Shown here: positions 1 to 6,684 of the stretch, in pieces
Layout: every line of letters begins with the position of its first letter
Position numbering within the stretch: position 1 is the stretch's first letter
Origin: JBBSEZ01 sp038239195
GTDB lineage: Bacteria > Planctomycetota > Planctomycetia > Gemmatales > Gemmataceae
Direction: 5' to 3'
Assembly: GCA_038239195.1 (NCBI GenBank)
Contig: JBBSEZ010000287.1
Span: forward strand, 1 to 12,968
DNA length: 12,968 nt
Translations under genes and position numbers: made by a program
The notes under the pieces: generated by a model
The model's input: only the letters and a program-made list of their open reading frames with translations
Told to the model about the DNA's origin: nothing
Databases searched by the model: none

Positions 1-49
1 CTCACGCCCGCGGGGCCCTCGAACACCCGCCCCACCCTACGAGCGACAC

Positions 50-55
50 AAGGAG
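50..55 (+). promoter_or_regulatory. Shine-Dalgarno for the DUF1501 gene
   Basis: AAGGAG lies 9 nt before the ATG at 65. It fixes that start, which matters because the 64 upstream bases contain no stop in any forward frame and could otherwise be read as coding. The Tat signal begins a few residues after this ATG, which agrees with the choice. Confidence 0.75.
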
Positions 56-64
56 TTTATTTCC

Positions 65-1390
65 ATGTCCACACTTCCCAGCCTGTCGCGCCGCGACTTG
101 CTGAAGCTGTCGGCCGCCGGCATCGTCGGGGGCTCGGTGTCGGGGTGGATGGAGAACCTGGCCCACGCGGCCGCGGCGCACCCGATGCGCAAGCGGTCGT
201 GCATCCTCCTGTGGATGAACGGCGGGCCGGCCACCATCGACCTGTGGGACCTCAAGCCCGGCCACGCCAACGGCGGGCCGTCGAATGAGATCGCCACCAA
301 CGTCCCCGGCATCAAGATCGGCGAACACCTGCCCAAGGTCGCGAGGCACATGGACCGCATGGCGATCGTGCGCTCGATGAGCACCAAGGAGGCCGACCAT
401 GGCCGGGCCACCTACCTGATGCGCACCGGCCGCCTGCCGGGCGGCCCGATCCAGTACCCGGCGCTCGGCTCGCTCGTCGCCAAGGAACTGGAGAGCGCCG
501 ACGCCGAGCTCCCCAGCTTCGTCAGCATCGCGCCGTCGCGCTTCCTCAACGTCGCCGCCTACGGGCCCGGCTTCCTCGGGCCGCGCTACGCCCCGCTGAT
601 CGTCGGCGAAAACGCCCGCTTCCTGGGCGGGGCGCCCGGCAACGCCGCGGACCGCGCGCTGCGGGTGCAGGACCTCGACCTGCCCCCCGAGGTCGATGCC
701 CGCCGCTCGGCGGCGCGCGTCCGCCTGCTCGAAGAGGCCGAGCAGGACTTCCTCGCCGAGCGCTCCGGCGCTGCCTCGCTCAGCCACCGCACCGCCTACC
801 AGCGCGCCGTCACCCTCATGCGCTCGTCGGCGGTCCGGGCGTTCAACCTCGAAGAGGAGCCGGCGAAGTTGCGCGACGCCTACGGGCGCAACCTGTTCGG
901 GCAGGGCTGCCTGCTGGCCCGGCGCCTCGTCGAACGCGGCGTGCCCTTTGTCGAGGTCACGCTCGACGGCTGGGATACGCACCAGAACAACTTCGACGCC
1001 GTCAAGCGCCAGTGCGGAACGCTCGACCCGGCCTGGGCGACGCTGATGACCGACCTCAAGAGCAAGGGGCTGCTCGACTCGACGCTCATCGTGTGGATGG
1101 GCGAGTTCGGGCGCACCCCGCGCGTCAACGGCCAGAAGGGTCGCGACCACTGGGCCAGTTCGTGGTCCACGGTGCTGGCCGGCGGCGGCATCCGGGGCGG
1201 TCAGGTGATCGGCAAGACCAGCGCCGACGGCATGACGGTGACGGAGCGCCCGACCACGACGGCGGACCTGCTGGCCACGGCGGGCTCGGCGCTGGGGCTG
1301 GACGTCACCAAGCAGAACAACTCGAACGTCGGACGGCCCATCCGCTTCGTCGATCCGGGCTCGCGGCCCATCAAGGAGGTGCTGGCGTGA
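65..1390 (+). CDS. DUF1501 family protein with Tat signal
   Basis: A 441-residue member of the DUF1501 family, which is greatly expanded in planctomycetes and related to the alkaline phosphatase/sulfatase fold. The N-terminus carries a twin-arginine signal (SRRDLLK, residues 8-14, then a hydrophobic, glycine-rich stretch to about 36), so export in folded form is predicted. Visible family motifs are LWMNGGPATIDLWDLKPG (49-66), DGWDTHQNNF (301-310), GEFGRTP (346-352) and GRDHW (359-363). Their Asp, His and Glu residues sit where the alkaline phosphatase superfamily binds metal. The length is normal for the family and the gene looks complete. Its last codons hold the ribosome binding site of the next gene, and the stop overlaps that gene's GTG start, so the two are translationally coupled. 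In planctomycetes, DUF1501 genes usually follow a DUF1549/DUF1553 cytochrome-type gene, which would lie just left of the window. The substrate is unknown. Confidence 0.93.
   Translation: MSTLPSLSRRDLLKLSAAGIVGGSVSGWMENLAHAAAAHPMRKRSCILLWMNGGPATIDLWDLKPGHANGGPSNEIATNVPGIKIGEHLPKVARHMDRMAIVRSMSTKEADHGRATYLMRTGRLPGGPIQYPALGSLVAKELESADAELPSFVSIAPSRFLNVAAYGPGFLGPRYAPLIVGENARFLGGAPGNAADRALRVQDLDLPPEVDARRSAARVRLLEEAEQDFLAERSGAASLSHRTAYQRAVTLMRSSAVRAFNLEEEPAKLRDAYGRNLFGQGCLLARRLVERGVPFVEVTLDGWDTHQNNFDAVKRQCGTLDPAWATLMTDLKSKGLLDSTLIVWMGEFGRTPRVNGQKGRDHWASSWSTVLAGGGIRGGQVIGKTSADGMTVTERPTTTADLLATAGSALGLDVTKQNNSNVGRPIRFVDPGSRPIKEVLA
1373..1380 (+). promoter_or_regulatory. Strong Shine-Dalgarno inside DUF1501, for the GTG start at 1387
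   Basis: AAGGAGGT lies within the last DUF1501 codons, 6 nt before GTG 1387. It is the reason for preferring this GTG over the much earlier in-frame start at 1012. The protein then opens with a lysine/arginine n-region and hydrophobic core, as expected of a signal peptide. Confidence 0.8.
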
Positions 1391-3213
1391 AGAGGTTCAT
1401 CCAGGTGGGCGCCCTCGGCGCCCTGCTCCTCGGCTGGGCCTTCCTCGGCGACAGCCAGGGCGCCGCCCCCAAGGCGCCGCTCGGGCCGCCGCGGGTGGAG
1501 CGGCCCGGCGACGACGTGCAGGACGTCGTCTTCTTCAGCGAATCGCGGCCCGTCCTGCTGCGCCTGCACCTGCGCGTGGACGGCAAGGCGTTCCGGGTCG
1601 TCTGGGAAGAGTTCATGGACAAGCTCTTCCGCTACCTCGACGTCGATGGCGATGGCGTGCTGAGCAAGGCCGAGGCCGAGCGCGCCCCGCCCGTCCAGGC
1701 GCTGTTCAACACCGGCTTCGGAGGAGGAGGCCCGCCGAAGCTGGCCGCGATGGACACCAACCGCGACGGCAAGGTGAGCCGGGCCGAACTGGCCGACTAC
1801 TATCGCCGCAACGGCGCTGCACCGTTCCAGTTCGGGGGAAGGAGCCAAGGCTGGAACAGCAATGTCCAATCGGTCCTGTCGGACGGCCGCCTGAGCGGCG
1901 GGGGCGCCCCATCCGCCGACGATCTGAACGAGCGGCTGTTCAAGTTGCTCGACAAGAACAAGGACGGCAAGCTCTCGCGTGCCGAGTTGTCGGCGGCGCC
2001 GGCCGTCCTGGCCCGGCTCGACGCCGACGACGACGAGATGCTGACCCCCGCCGAGTTGATGGGCAACCTGCTCGCGGGCGGCAGCGACAACGAACTGTTC
2101 GTGGTCTACGCCTACAGTGGGCTCCAGATGGGCACCCCCACCGGCGGGCCATTCCACCTCGTGAGCTCCGACCGGGGCGATTCCGCCCTGGCGCGGCGGC
2201 TGCTGACCCAGTACGGGGGCAAAGGCGCCCGGAAGCTGACGGCGAAGGCGCTGGGCCTCGACAAGGCCACCTTCGACCGCCTCGACGCCGACGGCGACGG
2301 CGAGCTCGACGCCGAGGAATTGGCCCGCTTTGCCCGGCGCGCGCCGGACCTGGAGTTCGTCCTGCGGCTCGGCGAGCGCGGCACGGCGGCCTTCGTCGAG
2401 CACGTCAAGGGGCGCCGGCCCTCGCCGATGGACCGCTACGTGGTCCAGGGCAAGGACGGTCAACTCGTCCTCGACGTCAACAACACCCGCCTCGACCTCG
2501 GCGCGGTGTGGGGGGCGGTTGGGAGTGGCGGCGGAGGGATCGTCCACACGTTCGACGTCCGGCAGCAGTACGCCGCCCAGTTCAAGGCGGCGGACAAGGA
2601 CAACAACGGCTACCTCGACGAGGCGGAGGCACGGCAGAGCCCGTTCTTCCGCAACACGTTCAAGTTGATGGACCGCGACGGCGACGGCATGCTCTACCTC
2701 AAGGAGGTGCTCGCTTACGCCGAGACGATGAAGGGCCTGAGCGAGGCGGGGACGAAGAGCATCGTCTCGCTGAGCGTCTCCGATGAGGGCAAGGGGCTGT
2801 TCGAGCTGCTCGACACGGACAAGGACGGCCGGCTGAGCGTGCGCGAGCTGCGCCAGTTGCCCAAGTTGTTGGAGCGCCTGGACCGCGAAGGCAAGGGCTA
2901 CCTGACGAAGGCCGACGTCCCGCGCAACTACAGGGCCACCTTCGAGCAAGGAACGTCGAACGGCAACCAGTACCTCGTCCAGAAGTTGGCGTTCACGACC
3001 GTGGGGAACATGGCCCCGGCGGCCCCGCCGCGCACGGCGGGCCCGCTGTGGTTCCGCAAGATGGACCGCAACCGCGACGGCGACGTATCGCGCCGCGAGT
3101 TCCTCGGCACTGACGAGGAGTTTCGCCGCATCGACACCGACGGAGACGGGCTCATCGGGCTGGAGGAGGCGGTCCGCTACGACAAGCTGCGCCGAGAACG
3201 CCGAAAAGAGTGA
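1387..3213 (+). CDS. Secreted multi-EF-hand calcium-binding protein
   Basis: A 608-residue protein starting at GTG 1387. An N-terminal signal peptide (MKRF, then a Leu/Ala/Gly-rich core to about residue 25) predicts export. Eleven EF-hand-like 12-residue loops are visible, starting near residues 85, 123, 189, 212, 300, 403, 429, 476, 499, 560 and 583; examples are DVDGDGVLSKAE and DTDGDGLIGLEE. Nine fit the Dx[DN]x[DN]G...E pattern. Two are degenerate: DADDDEMLTPAE lacks the glycine, and DREGKGYLTKAD ends in Asp. Several loops are paired 23-26 residues apart, while the first two are 38 apart. Calcium binding outside the cytoplasm is expected; no enzymatic domain was recognised in the 60-100-residue stretches between loop groups. 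The stop-start overlap with DUF1501 implies one operon and possibly a shared complex. An intrinsic terminator follows 37 nt after the stop. Confidence 0.9.
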   Translation: MKRFIQVGALGALLLGWAFLGDSQGAAPKAPLGPPRVERPGDDVQDVVFFSESRPVLLRLHLRVDGKAFRVVWEEFMDKLFRYLDVDGDGVLSKAEAERAPPVQALFNTGFGGGGPPKLAAMDTNRDGKVSRAELADYYRRNGAAPFQFGGRSQGWNSNVQSVLSDGRLSGGGAPSADDLNERLFKLLDKNKDGKLSRAELSAAPAVLARLDADDDEMLTPAELMGNLLAGGSDNELFVVYAYSGLQMGTPTGGPFHLVSSDRGDSALARRLLTQYGGKGARKLTAKALGLDKATFDRLDADGDGELDAEELARFARRAPDLEFVLRLGERGTAAFVEHVKGRRPSPMDRYVVQGKDGQLVLDVNNTRLDLGAVWGAVGSGGGGIVHTFDVRQQYAAQFKAADKDNNGYLDEAEARQSPFFRNTFKLMDRDGDGMLYLKEVLAYAETMKGLSEAGTKSIVSLSVSDEGKGLFELLDTDKDGRLSVRELRQLPKLLERLDREGKGYLTKADVPRNYRATFEQGTSNGNQYLVQKLAFTTVGNMAPAAPPRTAGPLWFRKMDRNRDGDVSRREFLGTDEEFRRIDTDGDGLIGLEEAVRYDKLRRERRKE

Positions 3214-3250
3214 GCGCGACGCCCTTCCCCCCAACGTCGCGCTGCCCTCT

Positions 3251-3286
3251 CCCCGGGCCGGACGCACTATCCGGGCCGGGGTTTTT
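3251..3286 (+). terminator. Rho-independent terminator after the EF-hand gene
   Basis: Arms 3251-3262 and 3270-3281 pair at 11 of 12 positions (one G-G mismatch) around a 7-nt loop, followed directly by TTTTT (3282-3286). It lies 37 nt downstream of the EF-hand stop and is the clearest intrinsic terminator in the window. It closes the DUF1501/EF-hand operon. Confidence 0.8.
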
Positions 3287-3296
3287 CGCGCGCCGT

Positions 3297-3349
3297 GGGG
3301 GCAGGTTTCCCAACCTGCCGGGGCGGCTTGCAGGTTGGAAGCCTGCCCC
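3297..3349. repeat. Double palindromic repeat (REP-like)
   Basis: The unit GGCAGGTTTCCCAACCTGCC (3300-3319) is itself a palindrome with 8-bp arms. A second, imperfect inverted copy, GCAGGTTGGAAGCCTGCCCC (3330-3349), follows. The two units also pair with each other across about 10 nt, so alternative folds are possible. It sits between the terminator and the next gene and resembles dispersed intergenic palindromes; copy number cannot be judged from one window. Confidence 0.6.
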
Positions 3350-3459
3350 TCGCGGGGTCGCCGCGCGTTTTTCCACTGGCAGGGCGGGCGCCGTCTGCGC
3401 ACAATGAACACAGACGTGGACGCGACGCTCTATCCCCATCCTTGCGAGGACACGAACTC
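3350..3459 (+). promoter_or_regulatory. Leader region of the duplicated-domain secreted protein
   Basis: This stretch separates the palindromic repeat from ATG 3460 and holds no gene. The only promoter-like element seen is CACAAT at 3400-3405, a weak -10 candidate with no convincing -35. GAGGA at 3446-3450 is a plausible ribosome binding site 9 nt before the ATG. Confidence 0.3.
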
Positions 3460-4263
3460 ATGTGGGCACCCCTTGCCTTGGCAGCCGCGCTCGGTTTCGC
3501 CCCTGCTCAGGCCGACACTCTGGAGGTGAAGGGCGCACGCTTCACCAACGGCCTGTTCGGCCAGGAACGCGCCGACAGCAAGTTCTTGCCCGGCGACGTG
3601 GTGTTTCTCATGTTCGACGTCGAAGGGCTGAAGGTCGATAAAAACGGGCGCGTCCTTTACAGCGTGGCCACGGAGTTGACCCTCAAGGGCAAGGCCAAGG
3701 CGATCCACAAGCGCGACCCCGAAGACCTCCAGGCGCTGCTCCATCTAGGCGGCTCGCGCCTGCCGTCGTGGCACCGCTCGGTCCTCAACCCGGACACCCA
3801 GCCCGGGTCCTACACGCTCAAGATCACCCTCACCGACCGCGTCGCCAAGAAGACCGTGCTGCTGACGCGCACCTTCGAGGTCGTGCCCAAAAAGTTCGGT
3901 TTCGTGCGGGTGGGCCTGAGCGCGGCCTCCGGAGACCCGACGCCGCCCATCGCCGTGCCGGGCCAACTCATCGGGGTCAACTTCGCCATCACCGGCTACG
4001 CGCTGAACAAGAAGGGCCAGCCGGACGTCACCATCGAACTGCGCGTCCTCGATTCGGCCGGGCAACCGACGCTGCGCAGGCCCTACACCGGAGAGCTGAA
4101 GTCGATCGGGGCAACGCCGCCGGCGATCGTCCCGTTCGACGCGATCCCGCTGCCCATCAACCAGTCGGGGCGCTTCAAGATCGAGCTCAAGGCCATCGAC
4201 AACGTCGCCAAGAAAACGGTCGAGCAGGTGCTCGACCTGAACGTGATCGAACCGAAGAAATGA
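3460..4263 (+). CDS. Secreted protein with duplicated beta-rich domain, function unknown
   Basis: A 267-residue protein that I do not recognise as a named family. It starts at ATG 3460, 9 nt after GAGGA; the longer open frame from 3295 would translate the palindromic repeat and was not used. Residues 1-18 (ending AQA) form a clear signal peptide, so the mature protein is extracytoplasmic. The rest looks like two tandem units, about 43-142 and 166-263. Each begins with a PG[DQ] motif, has a [DN]K[NK]G turn followed by beta-strand-like segments, and ends with VAKKTV (128-133 within TDRVAKKTV; 249-254 within DNVAKKTV) before a final strand. This suggests an internal duplication of an immunoglobulin-like sandwich. 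There are no cysteines and no evident catalytic residues, so a structural or binding role is more likely than an enzyme. A hairpin follows the stop. Confidence 0.8.
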   Translation: MWAPLALAAALGFAPAQADTLEVKGARFTNGLFGQERADSKFLPGDVVFLMFDVEGLKVDKNGRVLYSVATELTLKGKAKAIHKRDPEDLQALLHLGGSRLPSWHRSVLNPDTQPGSYTLKITLTDRVAKKTVLLTRTFEVVPKKFGFVRVGLSAASGDPTPPIAVPGQLIGVNFAITGYALNKKGQPDVTIELRVLDSAGQPTLRRPYTGELKSIGATPPAIVPFDAIPLPINQSGRFKIELKAIDNVAKKTVEQVLDLNVIEPKK

Positions 4264-4270
4264 TCGCGCC

Positions 4271-4302
4271 AGCTCGCCCGCGGCCTTTCCGGCGGGCGAG
4301 CT
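4271..4302 (+). terminator. Terminator-like hairpin without U-tract
   Basis: AGCTCGCCCGC (4271-4281) and GCGGGCGAGCT (4292-4302) are perfect 11-bp arms around a 10-nt loop, 8 nt after the stop at 4263. No run of T follows, only a TTT further on. It may end transcription of the upstream gene or only stabilise its 3' end. Confidence 0.5.
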
Positions 4303-4349
4303 CGCTGCCGTTTGCGTGAGATCGCGGAATCGTCCTCGGAGCCAAGCCG

Positions 4350-4979
4350 ATGAGTCAACTGCCGGACCGCATCGCCCAGTTTCGCAAGATGGCCGGGGAC
4401 GACCCCGACAACGAACTGGCGCACTACCGCCTGGGGCAGTTGCTCGCGGAGGACGGCCAGCACGCCGAGGCCTGCAAGTCGTTCCGCCGGGCGCTGGAAC
4501 TGAGCCCGCACTTCTCGAAGGTCTATCAGCTCCTCGCCCAGTCGTTGCTCCAGGTGCCGGCAAAGGAAGAGGCCATCCAGGTCTTGCGCCAGGGCTACGA
4601 CGTCGCCGACGAGCGCGGCGACAACATGCCGCGCGACGAGATGGCGCGGATGCTGGTCGAACTGGGCGATCCGGCGCCGGTCTCGAAGCGCGTTGCCGCG
4701 CCGGCCGGCGCTGGAGCGGGCGAAGGGGGCGGGACGGGCTTTCGCTGCGAACGGCCGACGTGCATGTTCGGCTCCCGCGCACGCCAGCTCCCCGCGCCGC
4801 CCTACAAGGACGCGCTGGGCCAGCGAATCTACGAGACGGTGTGTGCCGACTGCTGGGCCGACTGGATGAAGAACTACAGCGTGAAGGTCATCAACGAGCT
4901 GCGCCTCAACCTGAGCACCGAGCGCGGGCAGGAAGAGTACGACAAGTACATGCGCGAGTTCCTCGGCATCGAGGGGTGA
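4350..4979 (+). CDS. TPR protein fused to YggX-like Fe(2+)-trafficking domain
   Basis: A 209-residue protein; ATG 4350 is preceded by GGAG with 8-nt spacing. Residues 1 to about 105 are helical TPR-type repeats (HYRLGQLLAEDGQHAEACKS near 25-44, then a second and third unit). A Gly/Ala-rich linker (about 116-130) leads to a domain at 131-209 that matches YggX, the oxidative-damage/Fe(2+)-trafficking protein. Shared features are a leading Cys near the domain start (C138), LGQRIYE (156-162), two tryptophans (W169, W172), INELRLN (181-187) and a C-terminal MREFLG. YggX proteins are normally about 90 residues with a single conserved Cys. Here there are four: C133, C138, C165 and C168 (Cx4C and CxxC), a plausible metal site. 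A cytoplasmic role in iron supply or Fe-S protection is inferred; the TPR part would recruit a partner. The next gene starts 17 nt after the stop. Confidence 0.82.
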   Translation: MSQLPDRIAQFRKMAGDDPDNELAHYRLGQLLAEDGQHAEACKSFRRALELSPHFSKVYQLLAQSLLQVPAKEEAIQVLRQGYDVADERGDNMPRDEMARMLVELGDPAPVSKRVAAPAGAGAGEGGGTGFRCERPTCMFGSRARQLPAPPYKDALGQRIYETVCADCWADWMKNYSVKVINELRLNLSTERGQEEYDKYMREFLGIEG

Positions 4980-4996
4980 CGGCCCGAAGGGAGCGA

Positions 4997-5632
4997 ATGG
5001 ACGATCTGGAATATCTCGTGAGCTACGGCCTCGTCGGCGACTTCGGCCGGTTTCGCGCCGCCCGCCCCCTGGGAGGCCGGCGCGGCGACCGGGCGGTCGT
5101 GCGCAGCCACCGCGGCCTCGAGCTCGGCGAGGTGCTGCGCCAGGCCGCGCCGGGCCACGCGACCTTCCTCCCCAACACGACCGTCGGCCAGCTCCTGCGC
5201 CTGGCGACGCCCGACGACGAGCGCCTCGCCGCCCAGATGCGCCAGCGCGGCCAGCAGCTCTTCGAGCGGGCCGCTTCTCTCCTCGCGGAACTGGCGCTGC
5301 CGTTCGACCTCCTCGACGCCGAGGTGCTGCTCGACGGTCAGCACGGCGTCGTGCATCTCTTGCGCTGGGGCGAGGCCGATGTCCGGCCCTTCGTCAGCGC
5401 CCTGTCGCGCGCGACCGAACTGCACGTGGCCCTCGCCGACCTGACGGCCACGCAGAGCGAGCCCGAGGCCGCCGGTTGCGGGGCCGAGGGCTGTGGGGGC
5501 GGAAACTGCGGCAGTTGCGGCAGCGGGGGTGGGGGCGGCTGCGGGACGTGCGGGACCGCGAAGCCGGAAGAGGTCCAAACGTACTTCGCCGGGCTGCGCG
5601 AGCAGATGGAAGGGCGCGTGCCGCTACTGTAG
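4997..5632 (+). CDS. PSP1/RicT-like protein with Gly/Cys-rich C-terminal tail
   Basis: A 211-residue protein starting at ATG 4997, just after AAGGGAG. Residues 1-150 follow the PSP1 (RicT/YaaT) pattern: YLVSYGLVGDFGRF at the start, VRSHRGLELGEVL (35-47), RLATPDDE (68-75), then a helix and LPFDLLDAEVLLDG (101-114). Known RicT proteins bind Fe-S clusters in the Ric complex and act in RNA maturation. Canonical members continue with a Cys-rich segment containing CGR.LCC-type motifs. This protein instead has a Gly/Cys tail with six cysteines (C161, C166, C171, C174, C182, C185), then a short helical end. The tail could bind a cluster or metal; that is inference. It is separated from the YggX-like gene by 17 nt and is almost certainly co-transcribed with it. 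The 3' end faces the Rpn-like gene only 32 nt away. Confidence 0.8.
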   Translation: MDDLEYLVSYGLVGDFGRFRAARPLGGRRGDRAVVRSHRGLELGEVLRQAAPGHATFLPNTTVGQLLRLATPDDERLAAQMRQRGQQLFERAASLLAELALPFDLLDAEVLLDGQHGVVHLLRWGEADVRPFVSALSRATELHVALADLTATQSEPEAAGCGAEGCGGGNCGSCGSGGGGGCGTCGTAKPEEVQTYFAGLREQMEGRVPLL

Positions 5633-5664
5633 TGGAAGGAAGAGGCACGGCCCCTTCGCGAGCG

Positions 5665-6570
5665 CTATTTCTTCAGCACGTCCATGAACTGCTGGAAGGT
5701 ATCTGCCCGGACAGCGGTGGCGAACCAGCCCCGCAACAGCTCGAGTGCTTCCTGCTCGTTGATGAGCCGGGCCACGTCCACAGGCACGCCACCGGGGAAC
5801 TTCATGTTCAGAAGTGTCAGAAGGTTCAGCCGCTGGTTCTTCAACTCTCCCTTAACCTCGCCCTGGCCGATCCACTCGTTCACTACTTGCGACTCAGTCA
5901 TCTCAAAGCCCTCCAGTCCTCGTTTCCACTCCGGCCTTCGGCCGACCAGTTCTGCGAACACGAGCGCGACGCCAGCCAGGTTGCCCCGCGTTCCGCGATC
6001 TTCCACAACGAGGGCGACGACGCCCCTCCAGCGGGCGATGACAGCGGCCTCCCGGCCACCGGCCATCAGCGGCACCCAGAACAGCAGGCCCCAGTGCTCC
6101 CGGTCGCCTGCCACCGCCTCCAGGGCCCCCACCGCGTCGTCCTCGCAGACGTTCCAGACGAAGGGGGAGTGCCAGGTGCCGTGCCCTCCCAGCGTCATGT
6201 CGAGGATGTCCTCGGGGCAGAGGCCCCGGAGGTAGACCAGCCCTGTCAGCACCTTGTACTTGCCCTTGCGGTCCTCCCCGTGCCGCGCCCGGCAGCGCAG
6301 CATCGCCGCCTCTTCCAGGGTCCCGTCCAGTTTGTCCGGGTCGTGCTGGCTCTGGAGCTCCAGGAGCAGCAGCGTCGGCTCGCCTCCGACGCCCTCCAGC
6401 AAGGCGACCAGGTCCGCGGTCCGGTCGGGGCCTCCCGGCAGCGGGATGGTCCGCGTGTCGAGCCACTCGCGGAACGGCAGCGACAGGCCCGACGGCGCCA
6501 GCACCCGGCGCACCACCGGATCGGGCGCGGCCTGGGAAGCGAACCTCGCCGCCTGGTCGAACGCGCCCAT
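5665..6570 (-). CDS. Rpn-like PD-(D/E)XK nuclease-family protein
   Basis: A 301-residue protein read from ATG 6570, which follows GGGAGG at 6-nt spacing. The N-terminal half has the PD-(D/E)XK core of Rpn/putative-transposase proteins: TADLVALLEG with D53, and LLLLELQSQHD with E71 and Q73. The middle segment contains YKVLTGLVYLRG and WGLLFWVPLMAGG. The C-terminal third is helical (EGFEMTESQVVNEWI, then a Lys-rich turn and FPGGVPVDVARLI), as in the Gemmata-type members of this group. Such genes occur in many copies in Gemmataceae. Rpn proteins of Escherichia coli are Mg-dependent DNA endonucleases that promote recombination, but nuclease activity here is inferred from the motif only. The gene appears intact. 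It stands alone between the convergent RicT-like gene and the redoxin gene and has its own candidate promoter. Confidence 0.8.
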   Translation of the reverse strand: MGAFDQAARFASQAAPDPVVRRVLAPSGLSLPFREWLDTRTIPLPGGPDRTADLVALLEGVGGEPTLLLLELQSQHDPDKLDGTLEEAAMLRCRARHGEDRKGKYKVLTGLVYLRGLCPEDILDMTLGGHGTWHSPFVWNVCEDDAVGALEAVAGDREHWGLLFWVPLMAGGREAAVIARWRGVVALVVEDRGTRGNLAGVALVFAELVGRRPEWKRGLEGFEMTESQVVNEWIGQGEVKGELKNQRLNLLTLLNMKFPGGVPVDVARLINEQEALELLRGWFATAVRADTFQQFMDVLKK

Positions 6571-6603
6571 GCGATGCCTCCCGGCTCGCCCCTCTCAACG
6601 ACA

Positions 6604-6647
6604 CCGCCGCGGGCCGGTTGGGATTGTACCCTCCCGGCCCGCGGCGG
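6604..6647. repeat. Perfect 14-bp inverted repeat upstream of the Rpn-like gene
   Basis: CCGCCGCGGGCCGG (6604-6617) and CCGGCCCGCGGCGG (6634-6647) are perfect inverted arms around 16 nt. The element lies between the redoxin gene stop (6685) and the Rpn-like start (6570), both on the minus strand. It may terminate the first transcript or act as an operator for the second; the -10-like TACAAT is inside the loop. Confidence 0.7.
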
Positions 6648-6651
6648 AGAA
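6623..6651 (-). promoter_or_regulatory. Candidate promoter of the Rpn-like gene
   Basis: Read on the minus strand, TTCTCC (6651-6646), 17 nt, then TACAAT (6628-6623). The -10 matches the sigma-70 consensus at 5 of 6 positions; the -35 is weak at 3 of 6. Transcription would start about 45 nt before ATG 6570. The right arm of the palindrome fills most of the spacer. Confidence 0.4.
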
Positions 6652-6684
6652 ATAGGAACTGTCGGCAAGCAACCGTCCGGCGAG

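Noticed and set aside
3297..3349. CRISPR-like repeats among the intergenic palindromes
   Set aside because: There are at most two inverted copies with no regular spacers and no cas genes nearby.
1201..3411. A long minus-strand open frame opposite the EF-hand gene
   Set aside because: It is a shadow of the EF-hand coding sequence; the antisense translation is Val/Arg/Gln-rich low complexity and has no plausible start.
5617..5649. A bidirectional terminator between the convergent RicT-like and Rpn-like genes
   Set aside because: Only 6-bp arms (CGTGCC and GGCACG) with a loop of about 21 nt and no T-run; too weak to call.
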